64,000 nucleotides of DNA from Candidatus Poribacteria bacterium (GCA_022826805.1 JAJDUH010000012.1:1-64000); one strand, 5' to 3'. Counted from the first letter of the stretch, positions 28,893 to 38,160 are shown. The notes: generated by a model from the sequence alone, not told the origin. Translations and numbers: made by a program.

Positions 28893-29627
28893 ATGCAATT
28901 TGCAGCAAAAACGGACACAGGTAGACTTCGTGACAGAAACGAAGACCTATACTATTTTGATAGGCAGCTCCAGTTGTTTGCTATCGCCGACGGTATGAGC
29001 GGTCACGAACGAGGTGACCTAGCAAGCAAGCTTGCTCTTGATGTTATTCAAGAATGGGGTCAAGCGCAGGCATCCCCACACAGCGATTTGGGCCCCATGC
29101 AGAGGCTTGCCGTTTTGAGTGAACTTGCTGAGGAAGCGAATCAACGCATCTACACTGCTGCCAAAAACGGCGGTAAAGCTCGTGGTATGGGAACAACTCT
29201 AATCGCTGGTTTTGTCACTTTCAGTTACCTTGCTTATGTTCATGTCGGTGATAGTCGGCTTTACGTCTTACGCGATAAAAAACTCACACAAATAACGACA
29301 GACGATTCCTTCGTCCAAAAAATGGTCGAACAAGGCGAAATAACGCCTGAAGAGGGGCGTGTGCACGAGAAACGGAACATAATTACACAAGCGATTGGAT
29401 TGAGACCAACAGTCCCTGTTAATGCTGATGCCTATCCACTTGTCCGCGGGGATATTGTTGTCGCTTGCACCGATGGCTTGCACGACTTAATCGTGAATGA
29501 CCAAGAAATCGCCGACATCATCGCGTCTGCTGCCAATCTTGAGGAAGCGTGCGACAATCTTGTTAACACAGCACTCAATTATGGCGGTACGGATAATGTT
29601 ACTGTGCTCCTTGTAAGTGTCGATTAG
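28893..29627 (+). CDS. PP2C-family serine/threonine phosphatase
   Basis: Removes phosphate from proteins modified by bacterial Ser/Thr kinases. All PP2C metal-binding motifs are seen in order: GRLRDRNEDLYY near residue 10, FAIADGMSGHERGD near 32, GMGTTLIAGF near 98, YVHVGDSRLYVLR near 115, VACTDGLHDLI near 192 and GGTDNVTVLLV at the end. The second motif has serine where D-G-M-G-G is usual. It is a single 244-residue domain of the PstP/Stp1 type. No partner kinase is adjacent. The ATG has no strong ribosome binding site, though no better start is visible. Confidence 0.92.
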   Translation: MQFAAKTDTGRLRDRNEDLYYFDRQLQLFAIADGMSGHERGDLASKLALDVIQEWGQAQASPHSDLGPMQRLAVLSELAEEANQRIYTAAKNGGKARGMGTTLIAGFVTFSYLAYVHVGDSRLYVLRDKKLTQITTDDSFVQKMVEQGEITPEEGRVHEKRNIITQAIGLRPTVPVNADAYPLVRGDIVVACTDGLHDLIVNDQEIADIIASAANLEEACDNLVNTALNYGGTDNVTVLLVSVD

Positions 29628-29666
29628 CCCATACCTGCTCCTGTCGGCAATCCACTTTTTAGAAAT

Positions 29667-30134
29667 TTAATCCTCAGACGAATCTTCCTTATGATCCCCA
29701 AAAACCAATGCTTCATCGGGGTCCAGACCGCTCTCCGCTGCATCGTCTAACACAGACGCCAGATGTGCAGGCATCTCCAATTCCGGCAATTCTATGCGTT
29801 CTGCCTCAGCCCACAAACGTTCGAGGTTATAGTAAGAACGTCTCTCGGCAAGGAAGACATGGACAACAAAATCGACATAGTCCAATAGAATCCAATCTGC
29901 TTTACGCTCGCCTTCTTGATGCCAAGGACGCTGTGCCCAATTCGTTTCAAGTTCCTCAAGGACAGCTTGGGAAATACCTTCGACCTGAATATCGGAAACA
30001 CCGCTAAAAATTGCAAAGAAGTCCGTAAAACAATCAAGCTCACGTAGATCGAGGATAATTCCGTTTTGTGCCCGCCGGCTCATCGCGGCAGAAGCCGCGG
30101 CCTTTACCATTTCTAATGTATTATTTTCTGCCAT
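29667..30134 (-). CDS. rsfS: Ribosomal silencing factor RsfS
   Basis: Binds ribosomal protein L14 and blocks subunit joining when nutrients are low (RsfS/YbeB/Iojap family). Family features are KAAASAAMSRRAQNGIILDL, FTDFFAIFSGVSDIQVEGIS, HQEGERKADWILLDYVDFVV and HVFLAERRSYYNLERLWAEA. A ~35-residue acidic tail extends beyond the usual end. I start at the ATG at 30134 with AAGGA upstream, giving 155 residues. It is the last gene of the nadD-yacG-yqeK-rsfS cluster, a common bacterial arrangement. Confidence 0.92.
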   Translation of the reverse strand: MAENNTLEMVKAAASAAMSRRAQNGIILDLRELDCFTDFFAIFSGVSDIQVEGISQAVLEELETNWAQRPWHQEGERKADWILLDYVDFVVHVFLAERRSYYNLERLWAEAERIELPELEMPAHLASVLDDAAESGLDPDEALVFGDHKEDSSED

Positions 30135-30195
30135 TTGATTTTCCTTACTGCTCTCAGCTGCTGGACGAAGCACAGACACGGTCTCTATATTTCAT

Positions 30196-30849
30196 TTAAC
30201 CATCAGCATTAACAAACATCTCATTATACGTATGAAGCGTGTTCGGATGAATCATCACTCCTTTTTGTAGGAGACGTTCAATCCCTGCACGTGCCACGTG
30301 ATGCACTGCCCGTTCCAACTCTGTATATGCAAACTTTCTGACAATATGAGATTCATCATACGTACGCATCGGTTCTGCAAAATCTGCGACGTATAGCACC
30401 TGTGAAATAACTCCCATTGACGGACGACCGGTTGTATGGTTGCGAATCGCCTCAAGGACTTCAAACTCGGTTACTTCAAACTTCTCTATTGCCAGTTCTG
30501 CGCCGACGAATGAATGTAAAAGTGAAGGATTCAATTTCTCAACCGGATCGAGGCGAATTCCATAACGTTCCACCTCCGTATACAACGCTTCGGTGCTCAT
30601 CCACTTTGCACTGTCGTGTAGAAGTGCCGCGAGGCTGGCGTGCCATACATTTGCTTTGTGGATACGTGCCAAGTCGACTGCCATCTCTTGGACGGAGAGA
30701 ACATGCTGAAAGCGTTTCGTACTCAACTTTTCTGAAAGGTACTCCAGAATTTCAATCGACTTCGGGTGTGCTCGGAGCGCTGCCAATGTGGAGGCAGTCC
30801 TACTACTTTGTAGATTTAGAGCGTTGTCAGATGTCCCTTGCAAGTTCAT
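30196..30849 (-). CDS. yqeK: YqeK-like HD-domain hydrolase
   Basis: YqeK enzymes cleave diadenosine tetraphosphate symmetrically and sit beside nadD and rsfS in many bacteria. The HD metal site is visible: FQHVLSVQEMAVDLA (first His), AALLHDSAKWMS (H-D), LLHSFVGAELA, RNHTTGRPSMGVISQVLYVA and DFAEPMRTYDESHI. The usual L-H-D-C/I-A-K is L-H-D-S-A-K here. The 217-residue length is slightly above normal because of an N-terminal extension. It follows yacG by 21 bp. Confidence 0.9.
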   Translation of the reverse strand: MNLQGTSDNALNLQSSRTASTLAALRAHPKSIEILEYLSEKLSTKRFQHVLSVQEMAVDLARIHKANVWHASLAALLHDSAKWMSTEALYTEVERYGIRLDPVEKLNPSLLHSFVGAELAIEKFEVTEFEVLEAIRNHTTGRPSMGVISQVLYVADFAEPMRTYDESHIVRKFAYTELERAVHHVARAGIERLLQKGVMIHPNTLHTYNEMFVNADG

Positions 30850-30870
30850 ATTATGTAAATTTTTACCGTT

Positions 30871-31104
30871 TTAGCTGCCGTCATCATCAAGATCTATTCC
30901 CAATTCGGCAAGGAGTTCCCGCTCAGTGTCCGACAACATAGTGTTCGGCAACGGAGTGGTGATAGCGTACTCTTCGTTTAGCCATTTAGTCAGGTCTGCT
31001 GCCTTACATCGGGCACTACAAAACGGGAAATTTTTCGGTAAAGGCGTCCCTTCTTTCCACACAAAATCGTAAACTGTTCCGCATATACTACATGTGTGTT
31101 GCAT
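30871..31104 (-). CDS. yacG: YacG-like zinc-binding protein (DNA gyrase inhibitor family)
   Basis: A 77-residue protein with the four-cysteine zinc site of YacG: C5-x2-C8 and C29-x3-C33 (PFCSARCKAADLTKWLNEEY). In E. coli YacG binds and inhibits DNA gyrase; this role is not proven for distant homologues. The Y at the end of W-L-N-E-E-Y and the acidic C-terminus are typical. Between the cysteine pairs the loop is longer than in the E. coli protein. It lies inside the nadD cluster, 35 bp after nadD. Confidence 0.8.
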   Translation of the reverse strand: MQHTCSICGTVYDFVWKEGTPLPKNFPFCSARCKAADLTKWLNEEYAITTPLPNTMLSDTERELLAELGIDLDDDGS

Positions 31105-31139
31105 ATCTCTACGTTCCTATTCCGAAGCGATGGTTCCAG

Positions 31140-31739
31140 TTACTGATACAACTCATGGCGATGGATGTACGACCGAACCGTTTCTGGTACAAGATATCGG
31201 ATTGAAAGCCGCTTTCTGATCCGCTCTCGAATTACTGTTGCAGATATATCAACACCGGTTACCGGAAACGTTGTAACCCGATTGCGAACCTCCGGCGGCA
31301 CCCGATTTAGATCGTAACTCGGACGTGTAGTTGCGATCATAACGCATCGCGCCAACACGTCATCAAAGTCCTTCCAGATTTCATATTCAATAAGTGAATC
31401 TGCTCCGATAATCCATCCGAGTTCGCGAGTGTTCCCGTAAATTCGCTCCAAGGCTTTCAATGTCTCAATAGTGTATGATGGACCTGCCCGATCCAATTCA
31501 ATGCGTGATACTTCAAAATGCGGATTTTCTTCGATCGCCAAAACTACCATCTGGTACCGGTGTTCGGGTGCAATAATATCAGCATCAGAAACCTTGTGAG
31601 GCGGTCTAGCGGCAGGGATAAACAGGATCCTATCATAGCCGAGTCCTGTCCGAACCTGTTCTGCGCTTAGCAGGTGCGCGTAATGGATTGGGTTGAATGT
31701 CCCACCCATCACAGCGATTCTTTTGGTAGTGTTCAGCAT
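31140..31739 (-). CDS. nadD: Nicotinate-nucleotide adenylyltransferase
   Basis: Transfers AMP from ATP to nicotinate mononucleotide, forming deamido-NAD. The nucleotidyltransferase signature is AVMGGTFNPIHYAHLLSAEQ near residue 9, followed by FIPAARPPHK near 40, IIGADSLIEYEIWKD near 108 and, near the end, VTGVDISATVIRERI, the I-S-S/A-T-x-I-R motif. Length 199 residues, normal. It is the first gene of the four-gene cluster and has a near-consensus promoter 60-90 bp upstream. Confidence 0.94.
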   Translation of the reverse strand: MLNTTKRIAVMGGTFNPIHYAHLLSAEQVRTGLGYDRILFIPAARPPHKVSDADIIAPEHRYQMVVLAIEENPHFEVSRIELDRAGPSYTIETLKALERIYGNTRELGWIIGADSLIEYEIWKDFDDVLARCVMIATTRPSYDLNRVPPEVRNRVTTFPVTGVDISATVIRERIRKRLSIRYLVPETVRSYIHRHELYQ

Positions 31740-31799
31740 CAGAATGTCCTGCAGATCTCACTCGATTAGTAAATCCAGCATTTCTCTGTACTACTTTAA

Positions 31800-31828
31800 A
31801 GTATATAGGTTTGCACGAGAGATGTCAA
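31800..31828 (-). promoter_or_regulatory. Promoter of the nadD-yacG-yqeK-rsfS cluster
   Basis: On the reverse strand, TTGACA (31828-31823) and TATACT (31805-31800) are exactly 17 bp apart, with a start near 31793 and a leader of about 54 nt. Its position separates the cluster from the SIS-protein gene. Confidence 0.75.
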
Positions 31829-31846
31829 CGGAAAAATTGCGTAGCG

Positions 31847-32614
31847 TTAACTTCCATGGACACGCGCCTTGTAATCGTCATAAGCGCGTTCAATCTGCTT
31901 TGCCGATTCTTCAGGACCGAGGAAATGCGCGCCGGTCAGGACAACAGGTGGTTTTCCGCGTTCTGTCAGCAGTTCGGCAACTTGACACTTAATCGCATTC
32001 ACAATGGACAGCGTACCGATACTGGAGGTGGGACCCACCGGATACGCTAAATTTGGGATTTCTACAACGGCATCACCCGGTGGATTGCAGTTGTCAATTG
32101 TTAGATCGGCGATCTCAAACAGACGCTTGCCAGAGACATGTTTCGAGGCAGATGCGCGGCTGTGTGCAATAGAAGTCACCACAATCAGAGGAAGACTGTG
32201 TGCTTTAGCACCGATCGCTATTTCAATAGGAAGGATATTCGTTCCAGAATTGGAAAACACTATCATACAGTCGTGGGGGCCGAAGGTGAAGTTACGTAAG
32301 ATCACTTCTGCATAGCCTGAAACATTCTCTAAAAAGAGTGCTTGGCGTTGACCATTGCAACCCACAACTTGATTATGAAAGGTAACCGCTAACTCAACGA
32401 TAGGGAAGAAGCCTGGAAAACTGCCGTAGCGTGGAAAAATTTCTTCAACAGCCATACGGGAATGTCCAGAACCGAATAGATAGACGAGTCCGTCCGCTGC
32501 TATTGTTTCCGCGCACATCTCGGCAGCTTGTGCGATTAACTCAGTTTGTGTCGCTTCAATCTGCTTCAGAACATCTTGTGCAGTGTGTAGATAACGTAGA
32601 TAAGAAGTGCTCAT
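31847..32614 (-). CDS. SIS-domain phosphosugar-binding protein (UPF0309 type)
   Basis: The 255-residue protein has a sugar-isomerase (SIS) domain with VYLFGSGHSRMAVEEIFPR near residue 43, MIVFSNSGTNILPIEIAI near 117 and a later ISI-type helical segment PVGPTSSIGTLSIVNAI. It resembles the UPF0309 group of uncharacterised phosphosugar-binding proteins rather than MurQ, whose fuller signatures are missing. It may isomerise or bind an N-acetylhexosamine phosphate; together with nagB that would fit amino-sugar use, but the two genes are 15 kb apart. Monocistronic in appearance. Confidence 0.82.
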   Translation of the reverse strand: MSTSYLRYLHTAQDVLKQIEATQTELIAQAAEMCAETIAADGLVYLFGSGHSRMAVEEIFPRYGSFPGFFPIVELAVTFHNQVVGCNGQRQALFLENVSGYAEVILRNFTFGPHDCMIVFSNSGTNILPIEIAIGAKAHSLPLIVVTSIAHSRASASKHVSGKRLFEIADLTIDNCNPPGDAVVEIPNLAYPVGPTSSIGTLSIVNAIKCQVAELLTERGKPPVVLTGAHFLGPEESAKQIERAYDDYKARVHGS

Positions 32615-32822
32615 AATGTTATGTGCTGTAGCCTCGCTCGCTTAGTTATGAGATTTAGTAAGAGATAAAAACTAAAAACTTTATTTAAACTTGAAAGAGC
32701 AATTTGTAAGCCCATATTGCAGAGCGTAAACACCATTTTATCACAGTCCTGACGTACTTGCAATGCTTTTCAGATTAATAGTAGGGTCTTTCTGGATACC
32801 CGGATTTGGTCTGGGAATAGAC

Positions 32823-32869
32823 TAAATTTTGTCCACACGCGACAAAATTTGTCTTTGCTTTACATTTCC
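32823..32869 (-). repeat. Dispersed hairpin repeat, copy C
   Basis: On the reverse strand the copy reads AAATGTAAAGCAAAGACAAA, then TTTTGTCGCGTG, then a second half that closes a hairpin: AAATTTTGTC pairs with GACAAAATTT around CGCGTGTG. It shares the first ~34 bases with copies A (41445) and B (42388), differing at only a few positions. Confidence 0.65.
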
Positions 32870-32981
32870 ATTCCTTGTATTACATTCTTGTTCGGGGGAG
32901 TGCACTTTTTCCAAACAAGTTCGGGCGTCCGAGTAGAAATTGCTGGAAAACTGAATGACCCTATGTAAACCCAAAAGCAGA

Positions 32982-33010
32982 TTGACTTAAATTACTGTTT
33001 GGCATACAAT
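32982..33010 (+). promoter_or_regulatory. Promoter of the sulfatase-lactonase unit
   Basis: TTGACT (32982-32987) and TACAAT (33005-33010) are 17 bp apart. Start near 33017, leaving a short leader with the strong ribosome binding site AAGGAG. Confidence 0.7.
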
Positions 33011-33032
33011 CATTATTAAAAAAGGAGCAAAA

Positions 33033-34643
33033 ATGAGTACATCGGATCGCCCGAATATTCTTTGGATTTCTGTAGAGGATACAACTCCTCGTTTCGGTTG
33101 TTACGGAGATACAGTTGCACGTACACCTAACATTGACCGGCTTGCTGCTGGCGGATGTCGGTTCCCAAATGCGTTTTCGACTGCTGGTGTCTGTGCCCCA
33201 AGCCGTTCCGCTATCATTACCGGTATGTATCAGACCGCGATAGGTACGCACCACATGCGGACGACGCATACGAACGAGAACACACCAAACATGCCAACGC
33301 CGTATTCTGCGGTACCACCACCTCATGTTAAGACTTTCACCGAATACCTCAGAGGCGCGGGTTACTACTGCACAAACAATAGCAAAACTGACTATCAGTT
33401 TACACCACCTATTACGGCGTGGGATGTGTGTGATAACACTGGTCATTGGCGAAATCGTGAAGCAGGTCAACCCTTCTTTTCGGTTTTTAACCCTACTGTT
33501 ACGCATGAAAGTGGTATGTGGGAACGGGAGGATCGCCCATTGACGACGACTACAAATCCTGATGATGTGGAGTTACCACCGTATCTACCCGATACACCGA
33601 AAGCGAGACAGGCGTTAGCGCGTCAATACGACAATCTTATGACCGCCGACGCCCGTGTCGGCGAACTCTTAGACCAATTAGAAGAAGACGGACTCGCAGA
33701 GAATACCATCGTCTTTCTTTGGAGCGACCACGGTGAAGGACTTCCACGCGGAAAACGGTGGCCCTACGATGCGGGTATTCGCATACCCTTGATTGTGCGA
33801 TGGCCCAATACCCTCACCGCTGGCAGGGTCAGTGAACAGTTGGTAAGTCTGATCGATCTCGGTCCAACAGTGCTGTCGCTTTGTGGGGTGCAGGCACCGA
33901 CACATCTACAGGGACAACCCTTCCTCGGCACAGAGAAGATTGAACGTGAATATATTTTCGCTACACGCGACCGGTACGATGAATCCTACGATATGGTGCG
34001 CGCTGTACGTGATAGACGGTATAAATACATCAGAAATTATTACCCTGAAAAACCTTATCTGCTCTGGATTCCGTATCGTAATCGCCACCCAATCATGCAG
34101 GAAATGTGGCGGTTATATGCCGCGGACGAATTGGAAGGAGATCAGGCTGTTATGTTCCGTTCTCCGCGCCCTGCTGAAGAACTTTACGATGTCGAAAATG
34201 ACCGGTATGAACTCAAGAATTTGGCAACAGATCCTGAGCATTGTGATGTGTTAGCTCGGATGCGCGGTGCGCTAACAGAGTGGCAGTCAGAATTCGGTGA
34301 TATGGGTGATATATCCGAAGAACAGATGGTTGCCGGGTGGTACCCTGATGGCATACAACCACAAACAGCAGCACCTATTTTTATTCCAATTAACGCTGAA
34401 CAACCTGGTACAACGGTAGCAGACGAGGATGGCGAGTGGTCGGCTCCACTTGTTTTGCAACTTCACTGCTCTACACAGGGTGCATCAATCGCCTACACCA
34501 CTGAACAAGGTGATGATGCACATTGGCGATTGTACACCGATCCGCTGCGGATAACAGAGGGCGAAACCACTGTGCGAGCGAAAGCGATCCGCATCGGTTA
34601 TCATGAAAGCGAAGAAAACACGATTCATCTTCAGGTTTCATAA
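33033..34643 (+). CDS. Sulfatase with chitobiase-like C-terminal domain
   Basis: A type I sulfatase: GVCAPSRSAIITG near residue 51 holds the C-x-P-S-R cysteine that is converted to formylglycine. The metal site begins with PNILWISVEDTTPRFGCYG and ends with LWSDHGEGLPRGKRWPYD. Instead of the common G-K-W-H motif it has NNSKTDYQF, which I associate with N-sulfoglucosamine sulfohydrolase-like (heparan) sulfatases. The last ~75 residues (SIAYTTEQGDDAHWRLYTD, then TVRAKAIRIGYHESE) match the chitobiase/hexosaminidase C-terminal-type beta domain. No signal peptide is obvious, so the site of action is uncertain. A maturase is not in the window. Confidence 0.88.
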   Translation: MSTSDRPNILWISVEDTTPRFGCYGDTVARTPNIDRLAAGGCRFPNAFSTAGVCAPSRSAIITGMYQTAIGTHHMRTTHTNENTPNMPTPYSAVPPPHVKTFTEYLRGAGYYCTNNSKTDYQFTPPITAWDVCDNTGHWRNREAGQPFFSVFNPTVTHESGMWEREDRPLTTTTNPDDVELPPYLPDTPKARQALARQYDNLMTADARVGELLDQLEEDGLAENTIVFLWSDHGEGLPRGKRWPYDAGIRIPLIVRWPNTLTAGRVSEQLVSLIDLGPTVLSLCGVQAPTHLQGQPFLGTEKIEREYIFATRDRYDESYDMVRAVRDRRYKYIRNYYPEKPYLLWIPYRNRHPIMQEMWRLYAADELEGDQAVMFRSPRPAEELYDVENDRYELKNLATDPEHCDVLARMRGALTEWQSEFGDMGDISEEQMVAGWYPDGIQPQTAAPIFIPINAEQPGTTVADEDGEWSAPLVLQLHCSTQGASIAYTTEQGDDAHWRLYTDPLRITEGETTVRAKAIRIGYHESEENTIHLQVS

Positions 34644-34657
34644 GGAGATCATGAATA

Positions 34658-35752
34658 ATGGCGCAACAGAACAATCAAGATTATTTCGTTTATGTAGGCA
34701 CTTATACGCAGGGAGATAGCGAGGGGATTTACGTCTATCGCTTAGATGGTGCGACGGGTGCTTTGGAATATAGCAGCAAGATAACAGGCGTTGAAAATCC
34801 GTCGTTTTTGGAGATACATCCGAGTGGACAATATCTCTTTGCTGTCAACGAAGTCAGCGAGTTTGAGGGTGAAGATAGCGGTGCCGTTACGGCATTCTAT
34901 ATTCACCGAGACACTGGAGAAATCAGCTACCTCAACCAACGCGCGACGGGCGGAAGTGCTCCGTGTCATCTGAGTGTAGATGCAACGGGTAAAAGCCTGC
35001 TCGTGGCAAATTATGGTGGTGGGAGCGTTACTGCTTTTTTAATAGAATCGGATGGAAGACTCAGTGAAGCCTCTGATTTTGTGCAGCACGAAGGGGCCAG
35101 CATCAATTCAGATAGACAGATGGAACCTCACGCTCACTCCATTATGATCGATGCAGGTAATCGCTACGCGTTTTCGCCTGACCTCGGCATTGATAAAGTT
35201 CTTATTTACCAACTGGATGCAGAAAATGGTAAACTTACGCCTAATACACAACCGTGGGCGCGCGTGCATCCTGGTGCAGGACCCCGCCACTTCGATTTCC
35301 ACCCGAACGGACAATACGCATACGTGATTAACGAACTGGATTCAACCTTCACTGCCTTTCGATATGACACGAGTGCGGGAACACTTACAGAATTCCAGAC
35401 AGTTTCTACGCTTCCCGATGATTTCGACGGTAGGAGCCACTGTGCTGATGTTCACGTCCACCCCTCTGGAAAATTCCTGTATGGATCAAATCGTGGACAT
35501 GACAGCATCGCGATCTGCGCGATTGATTCGGAAACCGGCACCCTGAGTCCTATCGGTTATGAGTCCACGCAAGGCGAGACGCCGCGGAATTTTGGACTGA
35601 ACCCGGAAGGCACATTCCTTTTTGCAGCGAATCAACAGACGGATACAGTTGTGACGTTTGCTATTGATCAGGAAACCGGGGAATTAAATGCGACAGGACA
35701 CATAGCAGAAGTACCAACCCCTGTCTGTTTGAAGATGCTCCCGTGTGCTTAA
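34658..35752 (+). CDS. Lactonase-family seven-bladed propeller protein (YbhE/6-phosphogluconolactonase type)
   Basis: The 364-residue protein has the Pgl/YbhE beta-propeller signature: FVYVGTYTQGDSEGIYVY at the start, ENPSFLEIHPSGQYLFAVNE, SAPCHLSVDATGKSLLVANY, GAGPRHFDFHPNGQYAYVIN and TPRNFGLNPEGTFLFAANQQ. Members hydrolyse 6-phosphogluconolactone or other sugar lactones. It starts 14 bp after the sulfatase stop, with AAGGAGA before its ATG, and is likely co-transcribed. Desulfation followed by oxidation and lactone opening would be one reading of the pair (inference). Confidence 0.85.
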   Translation: MAQQNNQDYFVYVGTYTQGDSEGIYVYRLDGATGALEYSSKITGVENPSFLEIHPSGQYLFAVNEVSEFEGEDSGAVTAFYIHRDTGEISYLNQRATGGSAPCHLSVDATGKSLLVANYGGGSVTAFLIESDGRLSEASDFVQHEGASINSDRQMEPHAHSIMIDAGNRYAFSPDLGIDKVLIYQLDAENGKLTPNTQPWARVHPGAGPRHFDFHPNGQYAYVINELDSTFTAFRYDTSAGTLTEFQTVSTLPDDFDGRSHCADVHVHPSGKFLYGSNRGHDSIAICAIDSETGTLSPIGYESTQGETPRNFGLNPEGTFLFAANQQTDTVVTFAIDQETGELNATGHIAEVPTPVCLKMLPCA

Positions 35753-35789
35753 GTGTGAAGGGCGGGTCTGAAGGCCCGCCCAAGATAAA

Positions 35790-37394
35790 CTAATGCTCAT
35801 GACGATCCTGCCTACGGCGTTCTTGGAGCCGGTCCCACGGGTATATAAGACAACGATCCGCCCAGTCTCGATAAAGTCCAGCGAGTTCTTCGAGTTTCTG
35901 TGGATGCTTAGCAGCGAGATCGTTGATTTCTGTCCGCTCGGCGGCGAGATCGTAGAGTTCCCAATCACCGGGGAACTTGCAGACCAGTTTCCAATTCTCT
36001 TGACGAACTGCACAATTGCCTTCGTGCTCCCAATAGAGTACCTCTTTCCCGTTATCCTTCCCATCAAAAATCGGAACTAAACTTGTTCCTTCCAACGGCA
36101 GAATAGGTTTCCCGTTGTGTTCTTCAGGGTAGGTTGCACCTGAAACTTCAAGGCATGTCGCCATGATGTCCGGCAGCTGTCCCGGCTGATGGCGCAACTC
36201 GCCTGCGGATTCTATGGCATCCGGCCAATGTGCAATCAGTGGGGTAGCGATACCGCCTTCATGTACCCAGTGCTTGTATTCACGGAAGGGCGTATTGGAT
36301 AGGTTTGCCCACGGAACGCCGTAACTCTGATAGGTGGTTTCAGGCCCCGGCATGATGCTTGGATCGTTGCCGCGATAGATAGGTCGCCCGTCGGAAGTCG
36401 TCTCGGTACTAATGAGTGTATCGGTGTCGCGTATCGCCGGCGGTCCACCAAGTTCTTCCGCACAACCCCCGTTGTCGGCTAAAAAGAGGATGAGCGTGTT
36501 GTCGAGTTGACTCGTCTCTTCCAATGTGTTGATAATGCGCCCTATCCCCGCGTCCATACGGGTAATTTGCGCTGCGTAGACTTCCATACGACGCTGATTC
36601 CACTCTTTATACTGTGCTTCGCTCCAAGGTGGCTGCGAGAAGTCTCGTGTCGTGAGTTGCCACGCTTCATCTAAAATCTGCATTTCCCGCATTCGTGAGA
36701 GGCGTTCTTCTCGTAACTCATCCCATCCAGCGGCGAAACGTCCATTGTAACGGGCGATGTCTTCTTCATGGGCATGCAGAGGCCAGTGGGGTGCTGTGTA
36801 AGCGACATAGGTAAAGAACGGACGTTCTGGTGTTTTTTCATTATGGTTCCGAATAAATGTCGTTGCCTCATCACTGATAGCATCCGTGAGAAAATAGTCT
36901 GCGGGGAGCTCATCGTGCTGAATGCGCGTATTATTGCGGGTAAGGGTATTCGGTTTCCAGAAGTTAGCGGCACCGGTGATAATACCATAATATTCGTCAA
37001 ACCCGCGCTGGCAGGGCCAACTATGCTTCGGACCGTCTGCGCCGGCATGTCGAGAAATATGCCACTTTCCACTCATATATGTGCCGTAGCCTTCCGAATG
37101 AACTGCATCGGCAATAGTAATACAACGGTCATTCAAGTCGCCTCGGTAACCTTCAAGCCCGTCGTCACCCATCATGTGTCCTACTCCCGTTTGGTGGGGA
37201 TGTAACCCAGTCAGCATAGATGCTCGGGACGGACAACACCGGGCAGTATTGTAGAATTGTGTAAATCGTAATCCACCTGCAGCGAGTCGGTCAAGATTCG
37301 GCGTATGGACTTCACCGCCGTAGCAGCCTAAGTCGGAAAAACCCATATCATCGTTCAGAATGAGGACAATGTTAGGTTTTCTATCTTCGTTCAT
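35790..37394 (-). CDS. Arylsulfatase A-like sulfatase
   Basis: The 534-residue protein has the complete type I sulfatase set: PNIVLILNDDMGFSDLGCYG (metal aspartates), NTARCCPSRASMLTGLHPHQ near residue 50 with the formylglycine cysteine, YMSGKWHIS near 106, and LFLADNGG near 305 with the D-N pair. It resembles arylsulfatase subfamily S1_4 by its long Y-N-T-A-R-C-C-P-S-R region. The substrate is not predictable. No signal peptide is obvious. It converges with the lactonase gene 37 bp away, so it forms a separate transcript from the first sulfatase. Confidence 0.92.
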   Translation of the reverse strand: MNEDRKPNIVLILNDDMGFSDLGCYGGEVHTPNLDRLAAGGLRFTQFYNTARCCPSRASMLTGLHPHQTGVGHMMGDDGLEGYRGDLNDRCITIADAVHSEGYGTYMSGKWHISRHAGADGPKHSWPCQRGFDEYYGIITGAANFWKPNTLTRNNTRIQHDELPADYFLTDAISDEATTFIRNHNEKTPERPFFTYVAYTAPHWPLHAHEEDIARYNGRFAAGWDELREERLSRMREMQILDEAWQLTTRDFSQPPWSEAQYKEWNQRRMEVYAAQITRMDAGIGRIINTLEETSQLDNTLILFLADNGGCAEELGGPPAIRDTDTLISTETTSDGRPIYRGNDPSIMPGPETTYQSYGVPWANLSNTPFREYKHWVHEGGIATPLIAHWPDAIESAGELRHQPGQLPDIMATCLEVSGATYPEEHNGKPILPLEGTSLVPIFDGKDNGKEVLYWEHEGNCAVRQENWKLVCKFPGDWELYDLAAERTEINDLAAKHPQKLEELAGLYRDWADRCLIYPWDRLQERRRQDRHEH

Positions 37395-37521
37395 AGAATA
37401 AATTTCCTTCCGGTTGTAAAATTGGTATTGCTTTTGGTAACACGGTTACGTTACGATTAAAAGAGACACAAAACATGAATAAAACCGAGGCACAGGGACC
37501 TTACACAACAAAGGAGCAACC

Positions 37522-38124
37522 ATGATTGCGAATTTGATTACGCTCTTCCGCTTAATTCTGGTATTCGTTGTGATCTCACTCTTCGGACGGCATGTCTATT
37601 TAGACATTTTGCTTGTTGTGCTGATCGGATTGATTTTATTTCTTGATGCAGTTGACGGTTATGTTGCTCGAAAACTCAACCAGACCTCAGCCTTTGGCGC
37701 ACTATTTGATATAGTTGGTGACCGTATCGTCGAATGTATCTTCTGGGTTTATTTCGCTGTTGTTGGACTGATTCCAATTTGGATTCCAATCATTGTGATT
37801 GCCCGAGGCTTCTTTACAGATGGCTTGCGGAGTGCTGCTTTTGCACAAGGGAAAACAGCATTTGGTGAAAACACAATGATGTCCTCGAAATGGACGCGGG
37901 CACTTACCAGTTCGCGTGCTAGTCGTAGCATCTACGGCATTGCGAAAACGATTGCTTTCCTCTACCTCGGTGGTCTTATAGCCTATAAAAATTCCGGTGT
38001 CTATCCCGAACTGATTATCGGTCTGGAATTGACAGGTGTGATCCTATCAGCCATAACAGTTGCGATGTGTTTAATTCGCGGACTCCCTGTTATGATTGAT
38101 GGTTGGAAGTATGTAAAAAATTAA
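37522..38124 (+). CDS. CDP-alcohol phosphatidyltransferase family protein (first)
   Basis: An integral membrane enzyme of 200 residues. The family motif D-G-x2-A-R-x8-G-x3-D-x3-D is exact: DAVDGYVARKLNQTSAFGAL followed by FDIVGDRIVE. About five or six hydrophobic segments surround it. Family members transfer phosphatidyl or archaetidyl groups from CDP-lipid to glycerol-phosphate, inositol-phosphate, serine or other alcohols, and the head group cannot be told here. GGAGC precedes the ATG. The gene stands alone between a sulfatase and a transglutaminase-like protein. Confidence 0.85.
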   Translation: MIANLITLFRLILVFVVISLFGRHVYLDILLVVLIGLILFLDAVDGYVARKLNQTSAFGALFDIVGDRIVECIFWVYFAVVGLIPIWIPIIVIARGFFTDGLRSAAFAQGKTAFGENTMMSSKWTRALTSSRASRSIYGIAKTIAFLYLGGLIAYKNSGVYPELIIGLELTGVILSAITVAMCLIRGLPVMIDGWKYVKN

Positions 38125-38160
38125 TGTCACTTTACCGAGAACGCAATTCCAAAACAATCC

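Larger units (their letters stand above)
32615..33032. other. Intergenic region with repeat copy C and the sulfatase promoter
   Basis: This 418-bp stretch lies between divergent genes. It holds copy C of the dispersed hairpin repeat (about 32823-32869) and the sulfatase promoter at 32982-33010, both listed separately. No ORF or RNA gene is evident. Confidence 0.55.
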
